NCBI GenBank assembly: GCA_902806575.1
Contig: CADCXD010000001.1
Span: forward strand, 1,488,001 to 1,552,000
Length of the DNA stretch: 64,000 nt
Source of the DNA: Jackrogersella multiformis
Taxonomy: Eukaryota > Ascomycota > Sordariomycetes > Xylariales > Hypoxylaceae
Direction of reading: 5' to 3'
Of the stretch, positions 22,026-33,511 are shown piece by piece. Numbering within the stretch: position 1 is the stretch's first letter; every line of letters starts with the position of its first letter. The translations under genes and the position numbers were made by a program. The notes beneath the pieces are model-generated. The model made no database searches and had not been told where the DNA came from. It saw only the letters and a list, made by a program, of their open reading frames with translations.

Positions 22026-24419
22026 TTAAAGTCCCTTCCAAGCCAATTTTGCAATATGGTCGGCCTTTTTCCTACTCTGCTTGACAAAGCCCATTGCCCT
22101 CATCTCGGCCATCCCACGATAGAACAGGACAAGCGCGGTTCGTTCGTCTAGCCCCTCTTCCTCCTCCTCGCCCACAATTGCATAATAAGCAGACCAAAGG
22201 TCGGCGACGTTGATGAGAGCGCCAGTCTGGAGGTAGAGCTGATATAGAACGGCGGTTGTGGGGAAGGAGGGAATAGTACAATCCTCCTTTGTTTCGCAAC
22301 AGGAACAATTGAGATAGTCGTGGGGTCGCGACAATGCTCGCTCAACTATTCCTCTTGGTCGCGGGATAAACACATCCCTATAGGGTGCTTTTGAGTCAAA
22401 GAACCAGAGCTCATTGAAGCAGAGGTCCTTTGCGTTGTCGCACTGGATTATCTCCTTTAGGTGGCCCACAAGCTTGTCCATCATTTCGGTATAGGATTTA
22501 TCTTCCTTCGTGAGAGTTGCCGTGTCTTGGCTGAGCTGAACTTTCTGAGCAATAACAGTAGTTCTCAACACTTTGGTTTGTCCATTGTATTTACTCCGGA
22601 GAACATTGCCTTGTTCTTCGGCATCAGCTTGCAAGGCTTTGACTTCGGCAAACATATTGGTGAACAATGAAACTGATTCTTCGGTTTCACTAGCCCATGG
22701 ATCCAAACCAAGGTTCGGGTCACCGTTCTTCATGTCGTCTAATATCTGCCCTAGGAACGCTTCAGTATCAGCAGGTTGCATCCGCTTTACCGAGTCCATA
22801 AACTCGGCGATTTGATCCGAATCGATTCCGCGTGAGATGGCGTCTAGATAGAGTGTCGTGAAATTGGTAGATAAACTCTTGCTAGCAGTTATAATCTTTA
22901 ATTTGCGTAAGAGATTCAGTGACCACCGACGCGAGTCTTGAAGAGAACCCTGTAGGAGCATCCTGAGGTGTAGATCATCATCGAGAAGTAATCTAGCCTC
23001 CTTTACTTCGCCCTTTTCAATAGCTGCTTCCACAGATCGACGAAAAGATGGCAAGCACCGGACTGCTTCCAAATGCTCATCCTGAAGTACCTTGGTCTCT
23101 ATGTTGTTGGACAAGAAGACCGTTAGAGGATTTGCGTAGAAGTGGCACATATATGCGTACTGAAAATGTTAGTGTTATATATATATTTGTTTCATAAGCA
23201 TAACTAACCTTCAAGGAACTCACGAATACAGGTATACTCGATGCCTGGTCTCGTTGTCGGTCTAGCAGGTTGTACACGAGGGAAGACCCCAGCCGTAATG
23301 GAGCCTCGGAATGTGCGATTGCCGCCTTAAAAATCTTCTCAATGATAGAAGTCGATTGCTCAACATCGAACTGATCTCCATAGAGACATTGGCAAGTAGA
23401 CTTCAGGAGACGTGCCTGGAACAGCTCTACAGAGGTGGCTACACCAAAAAGCAGTGCAAATGGGATCCGATCAAGCCAGGAACTGAGAATCTTGTTAGTT
23501 GTGAGACGTAAATGGGAATGGTGAATGTATTGACCTAAAAAGTGAAATTAGATCCGACAACAGACCACTTTCAAAGGCTTCGCTGTCTTGAAAAGCAATA
23601 ACGATGTGGCGACGAGGACTGGACTTGAGGTGGGCATAGAGAGCCTCAAGGTCATAATTCAGATATTTGCGACCCTGAAAATCTGTTAGAATAGAGGATA
23701 TGCATGACCGATTTTAGATTTCAACTTACATCTTTACCTGTAGCTAATTCGAAGTCGTTTTCGTCGTCAGTCTCCCTAGCCGTGATATCATGGATGATTT
23801 TCTTCAAGGCGGCTTTCAAATTAGACGCATCACCAGACCTAAGTCGCACTACCTTTGCATCTACCTGAAGCTGCAGAGCTTCCGAGAGTTGCTCAAATAA
23901 GAGATCTTGAGAGGCGAGGTTAGGACCGGTGATAATGAAGGCAGAAGGGATTTTGCCTGTGGATGCGTGATCAGGAGTTGCTTGTAGGAATGAGGTGACT
24001 TCATCAAGTGTAGACTGATTTGTCATCCGGAGTATGCGCTATATCTAGTTGTGAGCCATCAATCTATAACGTTGCGAGTGGCACTTGAAAACTGACTTGA
24101 ATCCTCTCATCGATCTCAGACCAAGACCTTTCGAACAATTGCTGGCGAAGGCGAACATAGCGTTCATTTTCCGAGCCACCGAAAAGGGGTTGGAAATTGA
24201 AGCTAGAATCGAGTTCTTGAGGTTCTAATTGACTTAGTTTCTTTGATACTCTTCTCCGTTTAGTAGGTCGACTTGCGCCGTCAACCTCTTCTAATGGATC
24301 GAAGACATAGGCGGTCTAATGATGATTATTAGTGCTGGTTCGGTTCATTTCAATGTAGATATTACAACCTGGTGTTGTTTATCTTCATATGTCTCTTTGA
24401 TAGACTCATCGGCTGCCAT
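22026..24419 (-). CDS. ORC3: Origin recognition complex subunit 3
   Basis: Subunit of the nuclear complex that marks replication origins and loads MCM. Six exons, 24369-24419, 24097-24315, 23730-24038, 23535-23674, 23209-23482 and 22026-23159, give 708 residues. Family signs: an N-terminal tail with a KRRRVSKK basic patch, a degenerate AAA-like part (AFIITGPNLASQDLLFEQLS), KYLNYDLEALYAHLKSSPR, the stretch LFSSWLDRIPFALLFG spanning a splice junction, and the C-terminal winged-helix region with VLYQLYLQTGALINVADLWS. All introns are GT-AG and phases agree. It is divergent from the PPR gene at 25015. Confidence 0.9.
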
Positions 24420-25014
24420 AGTTACAAAAGTAGTAACTAACTATCTCGATATTCGTACGCGTCTTGATACTTCCAAGGTTGTACTATGTAAATGGATGTG
24501 ACCGTGATTTACAAGAAGACCTGGTTCCTGACTCCTGGGTCCTGGATAGACATCGACAGGGTCCTCTCTAGCGTTGTCGAATCCCTGCCTACCCCTTGTT
24601 AACTCTGCATTTAATTACTACCTACCTAGGTAGATATGTAAGGTTATATCCGTGTAGGAGGAAAGACAACCTTAAATTTACAAAAATTAACTTATTCGTT
24701 ACATTAAGGCATTGGATACCGAAATGTATTTAAATACAGGAGTGTATTGTTGTATCCAAATAAAGAAGGTCCAGAGAATAGGTTACAGGGCATATTTAAG
24801 TTGCTTAGAGTTCTAGGTGGGGCCGATGGAGGAAAGCCGGGGCTAGGAACACGCTAAGGTAGGGACGCTAAACGGTGATATCACCTTATCCCTTATCATT
24901 TTGAAATTTTTAATGGAAAATATTCAAGTCTCTGAGAGTCTCTTAGCAGCGTTGCGCTGCTCACGTATCCAGATGAATACGACATGATATTAAGTACCAA
25001 CCAATTCCACGGCC
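24420..25014. promoter_or_regulatory. Divergent spacer ORC3/PPR gene
   Basis: Shared upstream region. It includes a TACCTAGG cluster near 24617-24635 and AT-rich sequence. No site assigned. Confidence 0.4.
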
Positions 25015-27393
25015 ATGCCTCCGAGACATCTTCTTGCCGACAAATTCATTTGCAGGTCCTGCCTATCGAGCCTGCGGAAGCAGACGCCCACGGCGCAATG
25101 GGCACTTCGGCGCTCTTCTTCGCAACCCGTGCAGCCTCTCTCCTCAACATCCCAGTCCCGCCTATCTCACGAGCAGGAAATCGAACGTCAGAAAACCTTA
25201 GAAACCTTGGGTCTCTTGAAAAAGAAGGTCAATAACGAGGAGAAAAATGAGGACAATGATAGTGATATATCAATCAACTACTTCGAGCAAGAAAAAGGAG
25301 GGGCGCTACGTCGACTACGGGACGAAGATGAATTTAGTCAGTCGTTGAAAGATCCGGATGGCCAGATGGAAAACCGCTTAAAGGAGATGGAGCAAGAGCT
25401 AGAACAAGCAACTCAATTTTCCAAGATTGTCGAGGATATTTGGGGGAAACAGGGTGCCGAGAAACTACGACAACGAGTTGCATCCCAGGATGAATCTTTG
25501 CCTAAGTTTTCACTGCTACTGCCAGAGGAGGACTGGCCGGCGCCGCAAGACCGAAAACACATCGTCCAACTAAATAATATGATACGCACTGTTGGTAGAA
25601 AGGTTCATGGTGGCGTCACAAACCAGAAGCGGATCACCTCCTTATGGAAATATTATTCTGCAGCGAGGATAGCCTTGTCCAAGAAATGGGGGTTAGTTCA
25701 CGCAGATATATGGGACCTCCTATGGCAAATTCTCGCCGCAGACCATACTAATAATCCCAACCGCATGTCCCATATCCATACTCTAGCTAAGGACATGCAG
25801 AAGGCCGGCGTAGATCTGCGCGATGACCAGCAATTACTTGCAATCGAAGCTAGTTTCATAAACGGCTTTAAGGAGGAGGCGATTACGGCTCATAAAAAAC
25901 TTGTCACTACGCTTGGGACAAGAATAGATACCTTCGTGGAATTTTGGCAGCTCGGCCTTCGAATGTATTGTTTGATGGGTGATATAACTCGAGCCGAGCG
26001 AGTTGCCGCCACCCTCCTCGAGTCTCCTTACGAGAAGGACGTTCGATTTCTAATGCCACTTATTCGGCTGTGTGCTGGGAGTCCTACGACGACGGAAAAG
26101 GGATTTGCACTATATCAACAACTACGTTCCGTCCTAGGTGACTCGATCACTCTCGAGGACTATGACCAAGTCATCTCCTATTTCTTAGTTTCGAACGAGA
26201 CGGAGTTCGCATTTTACATTTTCGTCGAAATGATGACCTCTAAGACCATCGACCTACGTGGAACCCATAAAAGTCCCCCCAGCCTTGCTAGCCCCTTCTT
26301 CTACGGCAAATGGTTGAAGCGACTAATAGCGGCAGGTGACCTACAGGGCGCCTACAATGTCTTGCTCTTTATGAAGTCTAAAGGCACCATGCCCCAAGCC
26401 ATTGTAGTTAATGGTTTAATTGGTGCATGGCTGAGGTCAGGTACTGCTGGTAATATTCAAAAGGCTGAAGAGGTCGCTTGGGCCATGATCAATGGCCGGA
26501 TTCAATTTATAAGCATTAGGAAAGACATGCAAAATCTCGCTGCTTTCGTCAGGCTACGACAATATGGAGAAGGCTGGCCAAAAGCAAACCTGGAAACCTT
26601 CTCACTCCTTGCAGAGAATTATAAAGAACGTGGAATACATTCCAGGATGGAAGAACTCTGGATGGCACTCAGGGGAGCGGAAATTGCACCTGATTCATTC
26701 ATATTGAATCAGTTGCTGTTTTCTTACCTTCAAGACGGCCAGGGCAAACGCGTCGCGGCCCTTTCCCGTGATCTGACCGATCAATATCAAGTTCAACCAG
26801 ACTCGTGGACCTTCCTAGCCCTTTGGCAATCTCTGCCGGTGAATCGCCTTATCAAGCTACCGCCAGATCAGCTCCCCAACCATATCTCAGAAGCTCGGTC
26901 ACTGTTTGCCGAGATGGTTAAGTCAGCCCACATATTTGTTACAAGCGGCATCGACACTCAGCTCGCAAGGTACATCCTACACTCGTTTCGGAAACTGGAC
27001 GACGAATTTGGTCTTCTTTTGGCGTACCGAGCATTACGGCAGATATTCAAGTTTGCACCTGCGGACATAATCGTACTCGAGTTGCATGTGGGATCTATGG
27101 ATTTGGAAAGGACGAGGAAGGGTAAGGCCGGCCTTCGATTGCTGCACGCCGGGAAGCAGATAGACAACTATCTGAAACGAAGGCACCAGGGACTCATCGC
27201 ATCCGGACAGCTTCGAGCTGGTGAAGACCTATCGAACGACATGAAAAGGGAAGAATTAGGCGCCTTCCTCGAAGCCTTGCTACAGAGCCGACTTGTAGAC
27301 AACGAGACTACAGAGCGTTCCCTTACACATGCCGCCACGGAAATGGGCTTGCACGGTGACGTTCCAAGCTTCGAGGCATCCCCTGACGTATGA
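25015..27393 (+). CDS. Mitochondrial pentatricopeptide-type protein
   Basis: Single-exon gene for 792 residues. The N-terminus MPPRHLLADKFICRSCLSSL is basic and suits mitochondrial import. After a charged coiled-coil-like part (residues about 60-150) come helical repeats resembling PPR units, for instance GDLQGAYNVLLFMKSKGTMP, WLRSGTAGNIQKAEEVAWAM, YKERGIHSRMEELWMALRGA and EIAPDSFILNQLLFSYLQDG. Fungal proteins of this build bind organellar transcripts or help assemble respiratory complexes; which of these applies cannot be told from sequence alone. Complex I assembly factor CIA84 is one possibility, not established. It converges on the small gene at 27471 with only 77 bp between stops. Confidence 0.75.
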   Translation: MPPRHLLADKFICRSCLSSLRKQTPTAQWALRRSSSQPVQPLSSTSQSRLSHEQEIERQKTLETLGLLKKKVNNEEKNEDNDSDISINYFEQEKGGALRRLRDEDEFSQSLKDPDGQMENRLKEMEQELEQATQFSKIVEDIWGKQGAEKLRQRVASQDESLPKFSLLLPEEDWPAPQDRKHIVQLNNMIRTVGRKVHGGVTNQKRITSLWKYYSAARIALSKKWGLVHADIWDLLWQILAADHTNNPNRMSHIHTLAKDMQKAGVDLRDDQQLLAIEASFINGFKEEAITAHKKLVTTLGTRIDTFVEFWQLGLRMYCLMGDITRAERVAATLLESPYEKDVRFLMPLIRLCAGSPTTTEKGFALYQQLRSVLGDSITLEDYDQVISYFLVSNETEFAFYIFVEMMTSKTIDLRGTHKSPPSLASPFFYGKWLKRLIAAGDLQGAYNVLLFMKSKGTMPQAIVVNGLIGAWLRSGTAGNIQKAEEVAWAMINGRIQFISIRKDMQNLAAFVRLRQYGEGWPKANLETFSLLAENYKERGIHSRMEELWMALRGAEIAPDSFILNQLLFSYLQDGQGKRVAALSRDLTDQYQVQPDSWTFLALWQSLPVNRLIKLPPDQLPNHISEARSLFAEMVKSAHIFVTSGIDTQLARYILHSFRKLDDEFGLLLAYRALRQIFKFAPADIIVLELHVGSMDLERTRKGKAGLRLLHAGKQIDNYLKRRHQGLIASGQLRAGEDLSNDMKREELGAFLEALLQSRLVDNETTERSLTHAATEMGLHGDVPSFEASPDV

Positions 27394-27470
27394 TAATGTA
27401 TAACAAAGGCATATAAACTTTATCATTTACTGTCCCGTCAACAAACAGTGATGTAGCGACTAAGTGGCTA

Positions 27471-27763
27471 TCAACCGCCCGTGGTAGCCTTGCCATTGAT
27501 GCCAGCAGAAAATATACTCCATTTCTTCTTATTTCGTTGCCGCCGAGCTTTCTTCCAGCCTTTCTTATCGAAGTTCACTGGCCTCACGTAGTAACCATGC
27601 TCTCCCTGTTCATAGCCTGGAGGCGGGCCTTCTCTTCGTTTGGATAACTACCTGATATTCGAAGATTATTAGTTTGATGGCTCCCGAACTCCCGAAAGCC
27701 TAGGTAGACAGGTTTCGGATAAGTGGCACTTAGGTAAGATATATGACTTACGCCGAAATACAT
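27471..27763 (-). CDS. Small two-exon protein, 62 residues, unknown
   Basis: Deduced by splicing. Exon 1 (27752-27763) encodes only MYFG; the intron 27648-27751 has a perfect donor GTAAGT, a strong branch site ACTAATAA and acceptor GTAG; exon 2 is 27471-27647. The joined protein reads on through REGPPPGYEQGEHGYYVRPV and NFDKKGWKKARRQRNKKKWS to a stop after ATTGG. It is basic, with a Pro-Gly-Tyr-rich front and a Lys/Arg/Trp cluster in the middle; no signal peptide or membrane segment. No family name is recognised. The exon 2 frame has a stop immediately upstream, so splicing is needed, and the tiny first exon explains why simple ORF scans miss it. Confidence 0.65.
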
Positions 27764-28357
27764 GTTATGGATTCAATATGTTAATATTTTGGAATGATAT
27801 GTGTATTATGTTGTATCGGGATGAAGTTATAGGTAGGTCTCGCCTGTTAATTCAGCAGCCAAGGTCATATTCATTCTGGTTTGTCAATCGCCCACAATAC
27901 TTAGCTACGATACGAGTTTAAGAGAGAACAGATAGGCGGAAGCCTCTTGGATATGTTAGTCAGCTACATTGTACTACACTTTACAAATAAAATAATCCTT
28001 CGAAGCCCCTTATAAGTTTTGAAGGGGGAGTAGTACAGTCTTATATGTTAGACCTGGTTGGCTGGGATTGATTAGATAATCAGGCGGTAGGCGATAAGCG
28101 GATAGGCGATAAGGCAGAGAGTGATAAGACAGAACCTTGGAGCCTTAGAAAGCCCTAGCGAGGAATGTTTGAAGTGTGGGTACTGCACACATTCGGGAAG
28201 TTGGAAGGTGTAAAAAATAAAATCAATTAGCCGAAATTCCACCAGCTGCTAAACCTCTGGTGATTTTCTTCAACTCACAAAAAAAAACATAACCACCAAC
28301 TTTTTATCACTCAACAACACCCGGCTTTAAAAATCCTAACTTCAGAAATAAGAAGAT
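27764..28357. promoter_or_regulatory. Upstream region of RPP0 and of the small gene
   Basis: Divergent spacer. It contains imperfect GGCGATAAG copies at about 28085-28115. No known factor site was assigned. Confidence 0.4.
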
Positions 28358-29543
28358 ATGGGAGCCAGCAAGCAGAAGAAGGCGGAATACGTAAGTCGCA
28401 TTTGACTTTTTAATCTTTTAATCTTTCGACCTTTATTTTCAATCTAAACGGCCACCTGAGACATCAATTACTGACTATCCATTCATTCTACAGTTCCCCA
28501 AGCTCAAGGGCTTGCTCGAGGAGTACCGCTCTGTCTTCCTCGTTACCGTCGACAATGTCAGCTCCCAGCAGATGCACGAGATCCGACAGTCCCTCCGCGG
28601 GGAGGCCATCGTCCTGATGGGAAAGAACACCATGGTGAGTGAAAAAATATAGATTGCTATACTAAATAAATCTCCCAGGCTAATCGTGTACTTTCTTTCT
28701 CGATACTTAGGTCCGCCGAGCCCTTAAGACCTTCATTCCCGACACTCCCGAGTACGAGCGACTGCTCCCTCACGTCAAGGGCAACATCGGTTTTGTCTTC
28801 ACTAACGGTGATCTCAAAACCATCCGCGACAAGATTCTCGCCAACAAGGTCGCCGCCCCTGCCCGTGCTGGTGCTGTTGCGCCTGCCGATGTCTGGGTCC
28901 CCGCCGGAAACACCGGTATGGAACCTGGCAAGACTTCCTTCTTCCAGGCTCTCGGAGTCCCTACCAAGATTGCCCGTGGTACCATCGAAATTACCACCGA
29001 TCTGAAGCTCGTCGAGGCTGGTAACAAAGTCGGTCCCTCCGAGGCTACCCTTCTCAACATGCTCAACATCTCGCCCTTCACCTACGGCCTGGGTATCTCG
29101 CAAGTTTACGACCAGGGCAACACATTCCCTCCCAACGTCTTGGATATCGGCGAGGAGCAACTTCTGACGTCTTTCGCGAGCGCCATCACCACTATCGCCG
29201 CCTTGTCTCTCGCCATCAACTTCCCAACTCTGCCCTCGGTCATCCACTCTCTGGTGAACAGCTACAAGAAGGCCTTAGCTGTCGCCATCGAGACCGAGTA
29301 CAGTTGGCCCGAGATTGAGCAGCTGAAGGACCGCATCGCCAACCCTGACGCTTACGCATCCTCCGCCCCGGCTGCTGCTGCCGCCGAGACTTCGACTGCG
29401 GCCGCTGCCGAAGAGGAGAAGAAGGATGAGTCCGAAGAGGAGTCCGGTGACGAGGGTTTCGGTGGTCTCTTGTATGCTTTCCCCCGCACCCCAAACACGG
29501 CCGTTTTGAGCTCGCTAACATATTTGTTCTCCGCAGTGACTAA
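28358..29543 (+). CDS. RPP0: 60S acidic ribosomal protein P0 (uL10)
   Basis: Base of the ribosomal stalk that recruits elongation factors. Four exons: 28358-28390, 28494-28634, 28711-29471 and a 7-nt last exon 29537-29543, total 313 residues. Seen: MGASKQKKAEYFPKLKGLLE across the first splice, GEAIVLMGKNTMVRRALK across the second, the uL10 body, an Ala-rich hinge and the acidic tail EEESGDEGFGGLFD. The terminal Phe-Asp is split by the last intron (TT/GTATGC...CGCAG/TGAC TAA); without splicing the reading continues for 44 unrelated residues. The conserved GFGLFD-like tail makes this intron certain. Confidence 0.96.
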
Positions 29544-30039
29544 ATTTCATGGCATGATCACGGTGTTGTCGGAATGGCATCAAACGGGGCTTCGGTTGGG
29601 TTTCTAAGGTCATGACGTCCGAGGAGCAACGGTAAATAGGTCTTTTAATGATCAATTGAGTCACGTTGCAGATGATTCGAGTATTATGGATCGTGATATA
29701 ATAGTCGCATTGTCTGTTATACGCAGAGTTCTGCTACTTTATAAATGGTAAGTCCTATTCTACTTCATTCTCAGCCTTCCCCCTTCAGTGTTCAATGATT
29801 ATATTCTGAAATTCAAGAGCTTTTTAACCCTGATCTTCCTTGATGACACATTTCATCAACACCCTATGAGACACATTACCTTGGCAACCTTCTTTTCATT
29901 CTGATATAAACCGTACAAGGAGTTGAGCGCTAACCCGCCTCGAGAAATACAGACTTTGTCTCGCCTTGCCGAAACCAGAAACCAGAAATCGTAAACATAA
30001 AATCGAAGCACATGTGATCTGCCCATCCTCTTCATAAAT
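29544..30039. other. Convergent 3' spacer RPP0/MSH1
   Basis: 3' UTRs of two converging genes. No other element recognised. Confidence 0.5.
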
Positions 30040-33000
30040 TCATCCCGCGTTGGCAGACTGCTCCTGCTCTTCCTTCGTATGGGTATCGTGTCGTAATTCC
30101 GTATCCTGACATGTGTGTTTGCTATCGTTGCCGTTGCTATTCTCATCGGTATCGGCATTGCTAATCTTCTTCCGACTCCTCTCGAGGACCTCCCTCGCAA
30201 CGGCGATGGCGACCTCGGGCAGGTTCGCCAGGCGCGCCACCTTGAGCGCGTGGCTCTGCCTGTTAACGCCCTGCCGCAGCCGGTGCACGTAGACGAAGCC
30301 GCCCCGGCCGTCCTCCTGCACGTCGGTGCAGTACGTCTCGACGCCGCCGCTTCCCGGGCTCTGATCCTGGCTCTGGCTCCGGCTCCGGCTCACGTGCATG
30401 CCGCGCTCGGCGACCAGGTCGGCCAGGCCGTGGTAGTGGGTGGCGAAGAGGGCGCGGCAGCGGTTGACGCGGACGAGGTGGTGGAGGGCGGCGAAGGCGA
30501 CGGCGGCGCCGTCCTCGGGGGTGGTGCCGCGGCCTATCTCGTCCATGATGACGAAGGAGCGGGGCGTGGCGGACCGCAGGATGGCCGCGGTCTCCAGCAT
30601 CTCCACCATGAAGGTGCTCTGGTCGGCGAACAGGTTGTCAGCCGACCCCACGCGCGAGAACACCGCGTCCGCCACCGGCACGCGCGCGTACGACGCCGGC
30701 ACCCACGACCCGATCTGCGCTAGGATCACCACCAGCGCGTTCTGCCGCAGGTACGTGCTCTTGCCCGCCATGTTGGGGCCCGTGATCAGGTGCAGGCGGC
30801 CGTGTTGCTGCTGCTGCTGGTTGTGGGTCTGGTTCGCGGGGGAGGTGAGGGTGTCGAGGAGGCAGTCGTTCTTGGTGAAGGAGCGGCCTTGCTCGCGGAG
30901 CCCGGCTTCGACGGTGGGGTGGCGGCCGCCTATGACGATGTGCTGCGCTGTAGTCGTAGCTGTAGCTGTGTTTGTGTTTGTAGTTGTATTTGTAGTAGTA
31001 TCAGAAGTAGAAGCGGGAGCGGGAGCAGGAGTAACAGGAGCGTCGCAGAGATACGGCCTCGTCCACCCGTGCTCGGCGGCGAGGCGGGCGAAAGACGCGC
31101 CGACGTCGAGCTCGTCGAGGACGGCGGCGTTGCGGCGCAGCTTGACGAGGTTGGCGACGACGAGGGCGCGCAGGTCGGCGAACAGCTTCTGCTCCTCGAC
31201 GCCGACCTCGAAGCGCGTCTGGTGGAGGCGGCGGCCCAGCGCTGTCCACTCGGGCGCGTGGAAGGTCCGCGTGCTGCGGCTCGAGCCCACCACCGACATG
31301 GCGCCGTCGTCGGGCCCGATCTCCGCGATCTTGCGCAGGTCCTTGGCGCCCTTGACATGGCACACGTGGCCCAGGTTCGACGTCCAGCGCAGTGTCAGGC
31401 TGGCCGCCCCGAAGCGCTCGCGCAGCGACTCGCCGAGTGTGTGCTTTTCTTCCATCAGGGACGACAGCTTGGCGTGGAGCGAGCGGAGGCCCCGGCTGGC
31501 GTGGGGCTTCATGACGAAGGGTGTGTCGTCGGCGGCGTAGTAGTCCCGGATCGAGGTGAGCCTATTGCTCTTTTTCTTGGTGCTCTTGGGAAGGATGGAC
31601 GCTTCCTCCTGTGCGCCCTCGGCGGCCACGACGTCTTCGGCAAGCGTCATGAGTTGGCTTGCCTCGCTGTCTTCGTTGCGTTGTTGTTGGACTAAACCCT
31701 CTTCGTCGATGGATGTCTTGATGCGGTCGGCCAGCTTGGCGGGCTCTTTAAGCTTAATGCGCGAGAGGAGAGGCGCGAAGCATGACGCTCCCTTGCCCGA
31801 GGTGTGCTGTCCATTTGAATTTGAAGGTATCTCCGACTCTGGCGTTTCATCTTTATTCTTCTGTGGTTTTTTTGCGGCTTCAAGTAAGGAGACAATATCC
31901 CGAGTAGCTTGGATAGTATTGGCCAGGGCGATGAGATCATCCGGGTCTCCGCGCCCCAGCGCAAATTTCTGTACCAAGCGCTGCGAGTCGTGGCTCCTCC
32001 TCAGCAGCAACACGATCTCGTCCCGCAAGTCTGGATGCTGGATAAAGTATTCCACGAGATCCTGTCGGGCTGTGATAATCTCCAGCGACGTCGATGGCGC
32101 GCTGAGCCAAGCATTCAGCAGCCGGGCTCCACCCTTAGTGACCGTCCTCCGAATGGCGTGCAGAAGACTACCCCGAAACGCGCCGTCCCGGATCGTCTGC
32201 TTGATCTCGAGCGAACGCATGGTGCTCTTGTCGATAGTCATGACAGACATGTTCTCGTAGCGCAACGGCGGCTGTAACTTCATGCTCAAGCCCTGCAGGC
32301 GGTCCCGGACGTACTGTAGGAGCAGACTCCCGGCCTTGACCTCGTCCGCAGTGAAGCCCTTGGCTGTCTGCGCCCTGATGTCGGATTCGAGCATCGGGCT
32401 CCATGCCGATAGTGGCAGTTGTTCGCTATGTGGCGCGAACGTGATCAGGTGTTTATCCTCGGCCAAGACTGAGAATAGCTGGTGATCTCTTTGTGATTCG
32501 AGGACTTCATCTACTACTACTTCTCTCGGCCCTACGCGCGAGAGTATAGATGCAAAAGATGTGACTGTCGTCGATTGGGTATAGAATTGCCCAGTAGAGA
32601 CATCTATCCATGCTAAGCCTATCGGTGTAGGGCTAGCTTTTAACGCAGCAAGGGGTCCTGACTCTATGATACCACCGCCGCTGCTATTAGTCTCAGCCGG
32701 GTCAGAAGCCTCGGCCTCCTGTTCTTGGTTAACGTGAACTGCCATGACGTAGTTGTTGGCGTACGGGTCGATGAAATTTTCATCTATAAGCGTACCCGGT
32801 GTGATGACACGCGTAACTCTCCGATCATGCAGCAGGCCGTTAGACTTTATTTTATCCCCGGGGTCGTTTGGGAACTCCTCCGCTATAGCGACGTAGCAGT
32901 TCAGGTCTAAAACTAGGGTCTTGAGGAACCGTTCGAGCTGGAAGAAAGGGAAGCCAGCCTGGTAATATATTAGAACTATAATTCTTTACGGGGCTTCTTA

Positions 33001-33511
33001 CAATATACATATTTCTTATTATAATAAAGGATCTCTTAATAAATAAATAAAACCGAGAATAAAAAGAAGACGAGATATATACCATAGGCACGGGACCAGC
33101 ATTAGTCTTCTTATGGGCGACCTTGAGATTCAGCAGCGGCCCGTACTCCTCGGCCTGGCCGAAATACAGCTCGTAGAAGCCGCCGACGCGCGTGAGCAGC
33201 ACGCAGTTGTCGAACTTTTGCATGTTCCGGCGCGCCTGCAGCACCACGGTGGGATACGCCGGCTCCTCGTCCTCGGCAGGGGGCGGCGGCGGAGGGGGGT
33301 CCTTCATCTTGAGGGGACCCTGCGGCAGGTCCTCCAGCCTCATAGACGACCTCGTCTTCTTGCCCCGCACATGCTGAATCCTCCACCCGGCTGCTGCGTT
33401 GGCGTCGCCGCGGGACAACAGCGACGTGAGTGCTATACTGTGCCATCGCGAGAGCGGCAGCAAATGCTTCGCGCGGTTAGCGATCAACCGCCGGCATGCT
33501 AGACCATTCAT
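30040..33511 (-). CDS. MSH1: Mitochondrial DNA mismatch repair protein Msh1
   Basis: MutS homologue that maintains mitochondrial DNA. Two exons, 33083-33511 and 30040-32958, give 1115 residues (yeast Msh1 is somewhat shorter). Seen in order: presequence MNGLACRRLIANRAKHLLPL; MutS domain I with the mismatch-contact motif RVGGFYELYF and, across the intron, NAGPVPMAGFPFFQLERFL; core and clamp; then the ATPase with Walker A GPNMAGKSTYLRQ (about residue 870), SADNLFADQSTFMVEMLE, Walker B FVIMDEIGRGTT and ALFATHYHGL. Extra length comes from low-complexity inserts (Thr-rich DTTTNTTTNT, Gln run) and a polar tail. Exon 2 is GC-rich, which opens long antisense frames. Confidence 0.95.

Noticed and set aside
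24319..24501. 60-codon plus-strand frame
   Set aside because: Overlaps ORC3 exon 1 and its intron on the other strand.
30440..31695. Long plus-strand open frames (366 and 301 codons) opposite MSH1
   Set aside because: They are antisense shadows of a GC-rich exon; their composition is Arg/Ala/Gly-rich and shows no domains, while the minus strand reads as MutS.
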